From CBDAPI01 sp964565865 (GTDB taxonomy: Bacteria; Acidobacteriota; UBA6911; RPQK01; CBDAPI01): DNA of 64,000 nucleotides. How positions within the stretch are numbered: the first letter of the stretch is position 1; each line of letters opens with the position of its first letter. Shown in pieces: positions 17,771 through 27,069 of the stretch. The notes below the pieces were generated by a model, which saw nothing but the letters and a program-made list of their open reading frames with translations, was not told where the DNA came from and did not search any database. The position numbers and the translations under genes were made by a program. Where the stretch lies: assembly GCA_964565865.1 (NCBI GenBank), contig CAZMGM010000007.1, forward strand, positions 1 to 64,000, given 5' to 3'.

Positions 17771-19648
17771 TTAGGGCGGCAGTTCCAATCGGTGTTTGCT
17801 CAGGTAACTTCCCAGGACAAACAACGTCCAAGGCCGGTACCATCCGATTCTCTCCGGTTGAGCGATGAAACTGTCCCATAATCTAAAAAGTGCCTCTTGC
17901 TGCATTGCAGGACAGGAGTCCACGAGAGCTTTAAGGCCTCTAGGGACCTCGTCTTTCAGTTCGCCAAGCATCCAGTCTTTGAACGGCAAAGTGAAGCCCT
18001 GTTTCGGCCGATTTAAAATATCTCCAGGTAGATGATCCCCCATCGCCTCGATGAACCGCCACTTAGTGCGCGATCGGGGGGTTCTCACCCCAGCTTCGAG
18101 CATAAGTGCGACTGAGGAGAAATCGCTATCGAGAAACGGAATCCGAATCTCAAGCCCATGTGCCATGCCCATCACGTCCGAGTCGCGTAAGAGTGTCTGC
18201 CCCATATAAGTGCGCATTTCGAAGAGCCCGATTGCATCCTGAACTGCTCGACCCTCGCCCGCCTTTCCCAACAAACGATGGAAACCGTCGTCAAGTCCGC
18301 TTTCCCATCCGCAGCGGGCAAGTCTTGGTGCTATTTTTCGTATTTGACGAGAGGTGAAAACCCGACGTCTCGTCAGATAGGAAGAGAGGACTCCGACCGG
18401 AGCGTCGAGCAGGTCGGCTAGCTTCGCCTGCTTAGTGATGAAAGGCCAATACGCCCCGAGCAGATTTGCGCCCGGACGCCGAAGCGCGGTGAGCAACCGT
18501 CGCAGCCGAAGAAGTTGCGGAACCTCTGCAAAGGAGGAATACCCACCGAATAACTCATCACCACCGAGTCCCGAGAGAGCCACTTTAAGTCCCGCTTGAC
18601 GCGCCGCGCGGGCAACAATGTAGGTGTTGATGCCATCACCCGTGGGCTGATCCATCGCGTTCAATGCCCTGGGAAGTATTCGCAGCATCTCATCCGCTGT
18701 GACCGGAACCTCTGTATGATCCGTCCCGGCCTTTCGGGCAATGGCGTCGGCATACGGGGCTTCCGAATGCTCGGAGTTCTCGGGAAACACAACGGTCAGG
18801 GTCTTAGCACGTAAGCCGGTCGACTTCGCTGCTGCGATGACTATCGCCGACGAGTCGATACCACCGGAAAGAAACAATCCAAGCGGCGCGTCGCTGACAA
18901 GATGCCGTCGCACGGCGGAGAAAAAACTCTCTCGCAGAGCCGCTGGGGAAACATCGTCTTTTTCCTTTGGAGGCATCCAATAGGTATGTTGCTTTTCTCC
19001 TCCATTCGGTTCAAAAGTGATGGAAGTTGCCGGCCTCAAGAGGGAGACCCCGGAAACAATTGTGCTCGATTCCGGAATCGAGCCGTATGACAGGTAACCG
19101 CATACCGCATCAGGATCGGCTTGTCTCGCCACTAGTCCCGAGACAAGAAGGGCGCGAACCTCGGACGCAAATAGAAGCAGTTTCCCAACACGTGTGAAGT
19201 AAAGCGGTTTTTGTCCATAACGATCGCGCGCCAGTACCAACGTTTGCTCGCGCTGGTCCCACAGTGCCAGTGCAAACATCCCGTTCAGTCGGGGCAGCGT
19301 CTTCCCGAGACCATCCTGCGATAGGAGGCGCATAACTACCTCCGTATCGCCGCTTGTTCGCAGTCTTTTACCTTGTGCGCAAAGATCCTCTCCTAGCTCC
19401 CGGTAGTTATAGCATTCGCCGTTGTACACAAACGCCCATCGTCCACTGTTGGATACCATCGGCTGAGCTGCGGCAACAGAGAGATCGAGGATTGCGAGGC
19501 GTCGGTGCCCGAGAACGCAGTCACCCGTCGGCGATACGTAGATTCTCTCACCGTCTGGGCCACGATGCGCCATTGCGGCGATCATCCTCTCGACTGCTTT
19601 GAGGTTGTCCGATGCTCCTTTCCCGAGAATTCCAGCAATTCCACACAT
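17771..19648 (-). CDS. asnB: asparagine synthase (glutamine-hydrolysing) family amidotransferase
   Basis: 625 residues. Cys2 of MCGIAG is the glutaminase nucleophile. The N-terminal Ntn domain (1-210) has HRGPDGE and NGECYNYREL. The synthetase domain has the ATP pyrophosphatase loop SGGIDSS at 261-267 and SGLGGDELFGGY. It forms an amide from glutamine nitrogen. Inside polysaccharide loci such proteins often amidate uronic acids rather than aspartate, which fits the uronate-modifying genes nearby. The actual substrate is inferred. Confidence 0.9.
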   Translation of the reverse strand: MCGIAGILGKGASDNLKAVERMIAAMAHRGPDGERIYVSPTGDCVLGHRRLAILDLSVAAAQPMVSNSGRWAFVYNGECYNYRELGEDLCAQGKRLRTSGDTEVVMRLLSQDGLGKTLPRLNGMFALALWDQREQTLVLARDRYGQKPLYFTRVGKLLLFASEVRALLVSGLVARQADPDAVCGYLSYGSIPESSTIVSGVSLLRPATSITFEPNGGEKQHTYWMPPKEKDDVSPAALRESFFSAVRRHLVSDAPLGLFLSGGIDSSAIVIAAAKSTGLRAKTLTVVFPENSEHSEAPYADAIARKAGTDHTEVPVTADEMLRILPRALNAMDQPTGDGINTYIVARAARQAGLKVALSGLGGDELFGGYSSFAEVPQLLRLRRLLTALRRPGANLLGAYWPFITKQAKLADLLDAPVGVLSSYLTRRRVFTSRQIRKIAPRLARCGWESGLDDGFHRLLGKAGEGRAVQDAIGLFEMRTYMGQTLLRDSDVMGMAHGLEIRIPFLDSDFSSVALMLEAGVRTPRSRTKWRFIEAMGDHLPGDILNRPKQGFTLPFKDWMLGELKDEVPRGLKALVDSCPAMQQEALFRLWDSFIAQPERIGWYRPWTLFVLGSYLSKHRLELPP

Positions 19649-19711
19649 TATTCGCCAAGCCTTGGTGCTGCAGATCGGTTCGGCCAGTTCTCTTCATGGG
19701 TGATCCGCGTA

Positions 19712-20794
19712 TCAACCTGCATCTACGAAACCCTGGAGCAATGGCAGGAAACGCCCTTGAAATGCGCTAAAACTGAAGTGTTCTCGCCAGCGTTCTTGGC
19801 CCTTTCGCCCCATCTCTAGTGCGCGCTTTGGGTTCTTCAAGAGATCGATCAACCGTTCTGTCAGTTCATCGGGATGATCCAGGTTCACGTTGTACCCTGT
19901 TTCTTCATCCAGGTTTATCTCCTGGCCTGCATCGTGAATCGATGCAATAACGGGCACACTGTGCCTCATTGACTCGATGTAGACCAAGCCAAACCCTTCT
20001 CCCCAGCTGGGCATGGCGAAAACTGAGGCCTCTGCCCACAGTGCATCCATCTTATCTTCTGGGACAAACCCTCGGAACTGGATACGTGCCGCAGATGGAG
20101 ACATGCTTGCCAACCGTTGGATCGATTCCTCCCCTGGTCCGGATCCTGCAATGACCAATCGAGCATCGGGAACCTGAGACACCACCTTGGGCCAACATTC
20201 GATCAACTCCGCGTGTCCCTTGTATCCTTCTCTTTCGTTCATGCGGCCCAGGATCAAGACTGTGGGCGGACGATCCATTGGCTTCCTCGCCGCGGCTGGC
20301 TCGTTAGTTTCCGTACCCAGCCAACAGACCTTAGCACGCTCGAATCCTCCATGGGTAAGGTCGGCGCGCTCACGAGTATAGTTGGAAATGGAGAGCAGCG
20401 TGTTCGCTCGGCGCGCCCAGTCGATGCGGTGCGGCGCCGCATTCTCCCACACATCCACGCCACAAATCCAAACCATGAAGGGGCGCGTTAATAGCGGGAT
20501 TCTGCAATGGGCGCGTGCCATGCCGAGAAAATCGTAAACGAAATGCGTACAACGAAGGGCCGCTCTATTGGCCTCGTACACAAACCGAACTCGGGAACCC
20601 TTCGCTGTTCGGGCGTTGACCCCAAACTCGTTAGAAGGCACCTCATCGCTTAGGGCCAGGCACGAAACATCCAGGCGGCCCGCCACCGCCTCTTCTCCCA
20701 ACACTTTAGCAGTAAGCCGGGCCAACCGAGCAATCCCGCCTCTACCAGCGAAAAACGACTCGGCCCCCAAGAAAATCCTTGGTCCCATTTCCAT
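19712..20794 (-). CDS. GT4 glycosyltransferase
   Basis: About 360 residues, GT-B fold. The N-terminal RIFLGAESFFAGRGGIARLA is an acceptor loop. The C-terminal domain has VLILGRMNEREGYKGH, then FAMPSWGEGFGLVYIESM (E-x7-E) and PVIASIHDAGQEI. The start is placed at ATG 20794 (or 20788), where family similarity begins. The frame stays open upstream to 20929 but that stretch is not protein-like. It lies 63 bases before asnB. Confidence 0.83.
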   Translation of the reverse strand: MEMGPRIFLGAESFFAGRGGIARLARLTAKVLGEEAVAGRLDVSCLALSDEVPSNEFGVNARTAKGSRVRFVYEANRAALRCTHFVYDFLGMARAHCRIPLLTRPFMVWICGVDVWENAAPHRIDWARRANTLLSISNYTRERADLTHGGFERAKVCWLGTETNEPAAARKPMDRPPTVLILGRMNEREGYKGHAELIECWPKVVSQVPDARLVIAGSGPGEESIQRLASMSPSAARIQFRGFVPEDKMDALWAEASVFAMPSWGEGFGLVYIESMRHSVPVIASIHDAGQEINLDEETGYNVNLDHPDELTERLIDLLKNPKRALEMGRKGQERWREHFSFSAFQGRFLPLLQGFVDAG

Positions 20795-21171
20795 TATGTC
20801 TACCCAGGAATCACCTCGGCGTGTTCTCCAAATTTGGAAAGCAGACTCCCAAGGTCCCCTGGCAGAAGCAGTTGCTGTCAGGGTTGTGATTTGTCCAGTT
20901 ATGCTGCGGTTCGAACAACCCGGAGGCACCGCATGTCCTCCGGTCAGAGAAGGTGATTCGAAAAACTCTCACTTCCGGAGTATTTTCAGCTAGCATCACG
21001 CTGGATAGCTTTCGGGTGACTGGCTTTTTCATTAGATTAGGCAAGCCGCTGCTGAAGGACTACGAGTACCGATCCAAACCCTGGGTAAGGTGACCGAATC
21101 TGCCGGCGCCACTATCCAGCGCACCATAGATTGGTGCCCGGTAGTGCCTAGGTCAAAGCAGCGCAAGCCGG
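20795..21171. other. intergenic region, nothing recognised
   Basis: About 375 bases between the Wzy-like membrane protein gene and a GT4 gene. No RNA gene, repeat or convincing ORF was seen on either strand. Confidence 0.5.
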
Positions 21172-22716
21172 TTACTCATGAGAAATCCCTCTCTTTAACC
21201 CGCGAACTGCTGTTGAACTCAACACACGTCGGCGTTTTCTTGCCATTAGCAACGACAGGGGATAGAGACCAACGAAAATGAAGATGTAATCAACGAGATT
21301 TCCGTCAAAAGATGCCTCAAACCAGCGCACGCCTTTTACGAACAAACTAAGGCACACCAGTGTCGAAATGGGATTTATGTTGATCGAAGGGGAGAACACC
21401 TTCCAGGCGAAGAAAAACGCCATTCCGTTGAGAAACATCCCAATCACCAAGGAGGGGTATCCCCAAGCCCAGTACAAACATCCTGCCATTGAAAACCCCG
21501 TCGATGTCTTGGCGGCTTCCCACGAGTGGGCCTGCCCAAGGAGGACGGCGAGATCTCGGCCGCGGGATACCTGGGGCTTGTCCGGCCATAAGACTCGCGG
21601 TATGAGTTCTGCCGGAACCGTCTTGATAAACTTACCGTCACTCGTGCCGTAATATTGCACATACGAATAGCCCCAAGCGCTAGCTGAGACAAGATTGTTG
21701 CGGTCCAAAACTTTCCAAATCCCGCCCTTCGGAAACACCTGGGTGTCAGTGAATTCCTGCGTGCCGGGAATGGAGGCTCTGATGGCCGCTAAGACAAACG
21801 GGACCACCACAGGGCTTTGGTCCATCTTTTGTCCAGCTCGATTCCAAAACGCTTGCCTACGTAATTCTGAGTAAGTAAACAGCACTGAGACGGAGAAGAT
21901 AAACACTAGACCAATCGCAAACAAGCGACTGTAATTGAACCGGCCCTTGACTGGCCCTTTGCTCTTGTGAATACCGGTACCGAAGTATATGAACCAGGGC
22001 AAAACGCATACTATGACGCTCTGTTTCAGGTAGGAAGCGAACGCTATGCTCAATTCCAAAAGAAAAACAGCGACCAAAATCAGGGCGACTTGTATCCTCC
22101 TTTCTGACGGGACCTTTTTCATGGCGTAGAGCAGGCATAACATCGCCGCCGAGGCCCCATAGTTAATGACAAAAGAGTAAGCTTGCCCAATGTTTTGCAA
22201 AGGGATATTGTTCCAAATAGCCACCCAGAAACCATATGTGACTACGAGGAGGATAATGGCATTTTTTACCATCAACCTCGGATCCGTTCGTGGATTAAGG
22301 AATTGCAGAGGTTTTAGTGGAGAAGAGAATTTTCTGAGGAGGTAATAGCCGCTGACAAAGAACCAATCACCCAAGAGGTTAATGAAGTGCCCCGGAACAA
22401 AGTATGAAGAACTGTCGTGGCCAGCAAAAAGCATTTCGTCGTGGTAGCCCCAGGTCACCCCGGCCGCTAAATAAATCGGGACGACTCCAAGGCGGATCCA
22501 GCTGAGAAATAGATACAGCAGAAACGGTGAAAGGCTAAAGCGGTCACGAAAGTATTCGCTAACCAGCAACAAGGAATAGACAACAAGAGAAAATAAGCCG
22601 CTCAGGAAGAGCGTTTCCGGATTGACGGGATAGAAGAAAAACGACAATGCAAATATATGGATGGCCTGAAGGAACAGGGGTCGTTGAGGGAGCCGTTTCT
22701 TGCTCAAGGGTCCCAT
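21172..22716 (-). CDS. Wzy-like oligosaccharide repeat-unit polymerase
   Basis: About 514 residues, with many hydrophobic helices throughout and a long soluble loop (about 320-420) containing GGIWKVLDRNNLVSASAWGY and VPAELIPRVLWPDKP. That arrangement (WPDKP-type loop, then IGMFLNG helices) matches the O-antigen polysaccharide polymerase-like proteins of Gram-negative bacteria. The ATG at 22716 is chosen; an in-frame TTG at 22767 would overlap the preceding gene. It probably polymerises lipid-linked repeat units in the periplasm. Confidence 0.78.
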   Translation of the reverse strand: MGPLSKKRLPQRPLFLQAIHIFALSFFFYPVNPETLFLSGLFSLVVYSLLLVSEYFRDRFSLSPFLLYLFLSWIRLGVVPIYLAAGVTWGYHDEMLFAGHDSSSYFVPGHFINLLGDWFFVSGYYLLRKFSSPLKPLQFLNPRTDPRLMVKNAIILLVVTYGFWVAIWNNIPLQNIGQAYSFVINYGASAAMLCLLYAMKKVPSERRIQVALILVAVFLLELSIAFASYLKQSVIVCVLPWFIYFGTGIHKSKGPVKGRFNYSRLFAIGLVFIFSVSVLFTYSELRRQAFWNRAGQKMDQSPVVVPFVLAAIRASIPGTQEFTDTQVFPKGGIWKVLDRNNLVSASAWGYSYVQYYGTSDGKFIKTVPAELIPRVLWPDKPQVSRGRDLAVLLGQAHSWEAAKTSTGFSMAGCLYWAWGYPSLVIGMFLNGMAFFFAWKVFSPSININPISTLVCLSLFVKGVRWFEASFDGNLVDYIFIFVGLYPLSLLMARKRRRVLSSTAVRGLKRGISHE

Positions 22717-22759
22717 CGGAGCCCGACTCTGGGCGGCTGACGATGCGTGACCTAATCTA

Positions 22760-23803
22760 TTACCCAAGTCTCTTCAACTCCTTCAGCACCGCTGCGAGTC
22801 GCTCGGCGTTGGAATATCCACCGGTGAGACAGCGTTGTCTTCCGGCAACCGCAATTCGTTCTCGTTCGTCCGAATGAGCCAGGTAGTAACGTACCTTCTC
22901 AAGCAACTCTCCTCTTGAGCTGAAGAACTCCGCTTCCCTTCCTTCCTCAAACATTTCCAAGTGCTCCTTAGTTCGCTCCGCTAGCATGAAGGCACCACAC
23001 GCCGGAATCTCGACGCTGCGAGTTGTCTGCAGGTCCCGGTTCAATTTCCTCAAAAAACAGAGATTGATACTGGTTGAGCAGATCGCCTTGCGGTATTCCT
23101 CGCCGAGTAGATCTCCACAAGTAATCTCCAGCAAGGGGTGAGCACCAACAACGGTTTCCCAGAACGATCCGCGAATTCGCAGAGCTACTCCATTCTGAGC
23201 CAGACTAAGCATTTGGCGATACCTGTCCGTTTCAAAGCCCCCGATGAAACCGACGGCCGCACCCAACTCTTCCTTCTCACGCATCGACGCTTGATAGGGT
23301 CTGTGTGTGTTCGAATCGTAGCCGTTCCCTACGAGCATTGTTCTGCGCCATCCTTCCGATTTCAGTTCCGAGACTTGGAACGACTTTGTTGTGCAATACA
23401 AGTCCACTCCAGGCACAAGCTTCCGGTAGTAGCGAGATTGATTATGAGGGTTGGCCATGTCGTCCACTGTGTAAAAAACGCACCGACATTGAGCTTGTTT
23501 GGCCCTAAAACGAAATAAGGTTCGAGGCCGCAAGCTAAGTGTTTTCTCAAGCCATAGAACGTGAAACGTTCGCTCTGCAGATTTTTCTTGGATAGCCCGG
23601 TTCATCTTGCAGACGTCCGATGGAAACCCGCACTTTCCGAGCACTCGGGACAGAATGCCATGACGTTTTCCATCCGCTCGCACTGGTGGGAGGTAGTTGA
23701 TTGGCGTCACCTCATGGCCCAACTCCTTCAAGGCGTTCATACGCTGAACGGACGTCCGTCCCTCCTCAATTTCCCCCACGAATAAAATCCTCATTTTCCT
23801 CAT
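22760..23803 (-). CDS. CgeB-like glycosyltransferase
   Basis: 347 residues. The N-terminal RILFVGEIEEGRTSVQRMNA and the C-terminal region (TTRSVEIPACGAFMLAERT, then EHLEMFEEGREAEFF) match the glycosyl transferases group 1 CgeB family, in which the Glu of the SVEIPACG motif contacts the donor. Probably cytoplasmic, part of repeat-unit assembly. It is followed closely by the Wzy-like gene. Confidence 0.82.
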   Translation of the reverse strand: MRKMRILFVGEIEEGRTSVQRMNALKELGHEVTPINYLPPVRADGKRHGILSRVLGKCGFPSDVCKMNRAIQEKSAERTFHVLWLEKTLSLRPRTLFRFRAKQAQCRCVFYTVDDMANPHNQSRYYRKLVPGVDLYCTTKSFQVSELKSEGWRRTMLVGNGYDSNTHRPYQASMREKEELGAAVGFIGGFETDRYRQMLSLAQNGVALRIRGSFWETVVGAHPLLEITCGDLLGEEYRKAICSTSINLCFLRKLNRDLQTTRSVEIPACGAFMLAERTKEHLEMFEEGREAEFFSSRGELLEKVRYYLAHSDERERIAVAGRQRCLTGGYSNAERLAAVLKELKRLG

Positions 23804-24171
23804 CCTTCGCTAGTCTCGCCAGGCCTGTACAGTGAGGGCTTCGCCTTTCAATGTTATCCTCGAGAACAATATGTATAGCGGAGATAGAACCGGGAAAAGA
23901 AGGGAAGGCAAGGTTCTCCTACACCCCTCTCGCACATCAAAACGTTCAAAGTTGCACCGAGTATTTTCATAACACCATACAGCCTGATTCTTGCAACGCA
24001 AAATCTCGCTGTCTTAAGTATCGAAGTTATCGATTGGGGGTGTGGAGAAGCAAATACCTGGGGCTGTCTCGAGCGGCGAAGTGGCTCAAGCAGACCCACA
24101 CGCTTCACAACAGGGCCACGCAATTGCTCCTTTTGTGGCCCACATTAAAGCGGGGCTTACAATCTAGCACT
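23804..24171. other. intergenic region, nothing recognised
   Basis: About 370 bases between two glycosyltransferase genes on the same strand. No RNA gene or repeat was recognised, and frames on both strands lack protein-like composition. Confidence 0.5.
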
Positions 24172-25353
24172 TCATTCCGCTAGCAGCGTTTCTGTCTGCG
24201 CGGATTCACCTGGGGCAATTACCTTAAGCCCCTCAATTAAAGACTGCTCTGTAGATTCATAGCTGAAGTTTGCGATAAGCGCCCGAGCATTCTGCCCGAT
24301 TGAGCGGCAAAGCTCACGGTCTTGGCTTATCAAGATCAAGTGATTTGCCAGCGATTCAGGATCCCCGGTCTTAAAGACAAAACCGGTGTTTCCTGGAACC
24401 ACTAGGTCTTCGTGTGAACCCACGGCATCCGCAACCACCACCGGGAGTCCGCAAGCCATTGCCTCATTCACAGAGACTCCCCAAGGCTCTCGTAAAGGAG
24501 GATGAACAAACAAATCTGCGATCGCGTAGAACAACGGCAAGTGGCTGTAGCGAACGTATCCTTGCAGATGCACGTTAGCTATGCCCTTATCCTTTATGGT
24601 CGCCTCGATTTTCTTTCTCATTGGACCATCGCCAACAAGAACTAGATGGACCGAGGCGCACGATTGGACTAGTTTCGCAAATCCTAATAAAAGCGTGAGC
24701 GGGTCCTCGCGCGGGATCAGCTTCAATACACCTAGCACCACAAACGATCCCGGCGGAATACCGATCGCACGACGAAGCCGGTCGCGCCGTGACCGGTAGC
24801 GGCGACTGCGGCTGTCTAGGTAGTTGTTGTCGACTGTGTATGGGAAGCTGAACTGGCGATCCTCAGCAAGCCCGTAGTAAACGAGATATTGACGGGCGCG
24901 AAAACCCGTGGGATGGCCCGTTTGGTAGAGTCTCAAGACCGTGGGCATTACACATCTTTTGATAAACGATTTGATTCCGCCGCGGGCAGTTTCCAGCGTT
25001 GTGTCTGACCGCAAGCCCACCGGAACTCCAGCCAATCGCGCATACAAGGCCACGGCCAAATGATATAGGGGAGAGTATCCTGAGATTATGATTAGGTTGT
25101 GGCGAGCGCTTATGATGTTCCGAGCAAACCGAATGGCGTTGATGACGCCGCGTTGTCTGGTGAGAGATCGGTATCTCTTAGGTGTTCCCCAGTTCGGCCT
25201 AAGCCCGATCTCGGGATCAAAGGGCGTACCTCTAATGGGCCTTGTATAGTACACCCTAAGCTCGACTTCCTTGTGTTTGTAAATCCGGGAATAGAGGGGA
25301 GCGTCGAACTGGGTCGCATGCGTTTGCACGATGCCCAGACTATACCGTTTCAT
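24172..25353 (-). CDS. GT4 glycosyltransferase
   Basis: About 393 residues. The start KRYSLGIVQTHATQFDAPLY is the acceptor loop. The C-terminal nucleotide-sugar domain has VVLGVLKLIPREDPLTLLLG and FVHPPLREPWGVSVNEAMAC (E-x7-E type), then GLPVVVADAVGSHEDLV. The ATG at 25353 is preferred over 25404, as it sits immediately before the first beta strand. The GT4 call is clear; the donor and linkage are not predictable. Confidence 0.86.
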   Translation of the reverse strand: MKRYSLGIVQTHATQFDAPLYSRIYKHKEVELRVYYTRPIRGTPFDPEIGLRPNWGTPKRYRSLTRQRGVINAIRFARNIISARHNLIIISGYSPLYHLAVALYARLAGVPVGLRSDTTLETARGGIKSFIKRCVMPTVLRLYQTGHPTGFRARQYLVYYGLAEDRQFSFPYTVDNNYLDSRSRRYRSRRDRLRRAIGIPPGSFVVLGVLKLIPREDPLTLLLGFAKLVQSCASVHLVLVGDGPMRKKIEATIKDKGIANVHLQGYVRYSHLPLFYAIADLFVHPPLREPWGVSVNEAMACGLPVVVADAVGSHEDLVVPGNTGFVFKTGDPESLANHLILISQDRELCRSIGQNARALIANFSYESTEQSLIEGLKVIAPGESAQTETLLAE

Positions 25354-25705
25354 CTTTCTTGTGATGGCCTTGATTGTGGATTGAGATTGCCCGATCCCAA
25401 GCACAAGAGATAAGGGAAGACAACAGGCAAATATGACAATGTACGCCCTAAATCCACCGATGAGGTCTCGATACTGAGGTTTCGACCGGAGAACCGCCCA
25501 ACTCGTGTCAGAACCCGTGCGGCGCAGACTCTGGACTACGAGCCCCCCGACCGCCGGAAGCGATGAAGCCCTTTTAGGGCGGCAACTGTACCATCAAGGA
25601 GATGTTCTGGTCGAGGTTCGCAATGAGTTTGGTGTCTCTATCACAGCCGCAATCGCGGTTGCCACTCGGTAACTGGTTTTCGGTCTCATTGGTGATGTCA
25701 CCGGT

Positions 25706-25828
25706 TCAGCTTAGCCGTGCGCTTTGCGGCTGAGCCTCAGCGCCACCCAGGTAATAGGGACCGTCGAAGAGCTCATAGCGACGGCCCAGGTAAAGAAGCG
25801 TAATCAGCTTGCAGTCCGGTTCGAGTGC
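25706..25828 (-). pseudogene. possible coding remnant, no start codon
   Basis: A 40-codon open stretch without a start codon reads KLITLLYLGRRYELFDGPYY and ends at a stop. The alternating hydrophobic and aromatic pattern looks like real protein, unlike the surrounding 450 bases. It lies just downstream of the unidentified gene at 25854-27050. Family not recognised. Confidence 0.2.
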
Positions 25829-25853
25829 TTATTCCTTGCCCCCGGGGAGGATT

Positions 25854-27050
25854 TCAGACACCGCATTCCCGGTCGATGCTCCCTGCAGACATAGCCCTTT
25901 CGTATGCGATCAGCTTCGTGTCGAGATCCTCACACACCGGTTGCCAACGTCCTCGCCGCCCACTAAGGCGGTTCAATAGAAAAATGTGCATTGATCGTGC
26001 TTTTCGTAAAAATGGTTCGATGGGTGTCCAGTAACAGGCTGGCATTCTGAGTCGACCATCGGGACCTCGCCAATCTTTATACCAGGCCTCAGCATTTTGG
26101 AACGACGTGCGAAGCTCCTCTGCAGAGCGCCACTGATCGCCACCCGTGAGTCGTTGGATCAGCCCCTTCACTTGCGCCTGGTCGGTGACGATCGATCCCA
26201 GGGCGTCCAACAACGGCCAATAATGCGACCGTGGGGTCACCCAATGCTCTAGTGAGTTGTTTGCCGGAATCCAGAGCATGTCCGGGAAATTCCGGAGCAT
26301 GTGGATTGCACATCCCGCTAAGCTCGACAACCAGACCTGCGTACCATGATCTATCGTGATTGCGTAATGGCGCCGGCGACATAGCCAGAAGAAACGGTGC
26401 AGGAATAGCGGGTCATGGCGATGACCCGCCGTGACAACACCGAATCCATGGGCCTGAAAAGTCGAGACCAATTTTTCGGCGACGTCATTTGGATGGAGAC
26501 AGATATCGACGGGATGATACTCTTCCGGCAATTCCTGAAGACGCTGCGAAACATACCCAACCGGGATGCGTGGCCACGGCTGACCACTAGTGTGGGGCAT
26601 AAAAAACACGCTTCCTTCCCGTTTCAACCCGGTAGCTTCTGTTTCATAATGCCGGACGACATAGTGGAACGGGTGAGGGGCTATGAGGATACGCTTTCTA
26701 CCGCCCAGTACGCGCTCAAGATGAACCCTGTCAGGCTCATTGTGGACGAAAATGGCGGGTACTGAGCGAAAGCCGGCCTCGCTGGTATGGTACCAGCGGT
26801 CTGCCTTTCCAATCATCAGGGCATGGATGGTGTTGATGTTCGGTCTATAGTCAGCCGGCAGTCCAGCAGCCTCCACATAGATGTCCATCAGCCCGTAGCC
26901 AGTGTCCGATCGCCAATCCCTGGTCAGCGGTGGGCAGCTCGAAAGGTAGAGGACATCAGCCCAGTCATCGCGGCATGCCTCCAAGGTCATCGTCGTCCGC
27001 AGAATACCACGTGGACGAGTTGCCTTATTTCTCTGAATTACACCCACCAT
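25854..27050 (-). CDS. unidentified GT-B-like protein of the polysaccharide locus
   Basis: About 398 residues, family not recognised. Visible features are GSVFFMPHTSGQPWPRI at about 145 and DICLHPNDVAEKLVSTF in the middle. A Rossmann-like YAITIDHGTQVWLSSLAGCA follows, typical of the donor domain of GT-B glycosyltransferases and polysialyl- or CDP-glycerol-transferase-like proteins. It has no signal peptide. An alternative start at ATG 26990 is possible. It lies 20 bases after the ABC transporter gene and next to the nonulosonate genes, so transfer of that sugar is a plausible but unproven role. Confidence 0.55.
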   Translation of the reverse strand: MVGVIQRNKATRPRGILRTTMTLEACRDDWADVLYLSSCPPLTRDWRSDTGYGLMDIYVEAAGLPADYRPNINTIHALMIGKADRWYHTSEAGFRSVPAIFVHNEPDRVHLERVLGGRKRILIAPHPFHYVVRHYETEATGLKREGSVFFMPHTSGQPWPRIPVGYVSQRLQELPEEYHPVDICLHPNDVAEKLVSTFQAHGFGVVTAGHRHDPLFLHRFFWLCRRRHYAITIDHGTQVWLSSLAGCAIHMLRNFPDMLWIPANNSLEHWVTPRSHYWPLLDALGSIVTDQAQVKGLIQRLTGGDQWRSAEELRTSFQNAEAWYKDWRGPDGRLRMPACYWTPIEPFLRKARSMHIFLLNRLSGRRGRWQPVCEDLDTKLIAYERAMSAGSIDRECGV

Positions 27051-27069
27051 AAACCCTGCTTTTGCGTCA

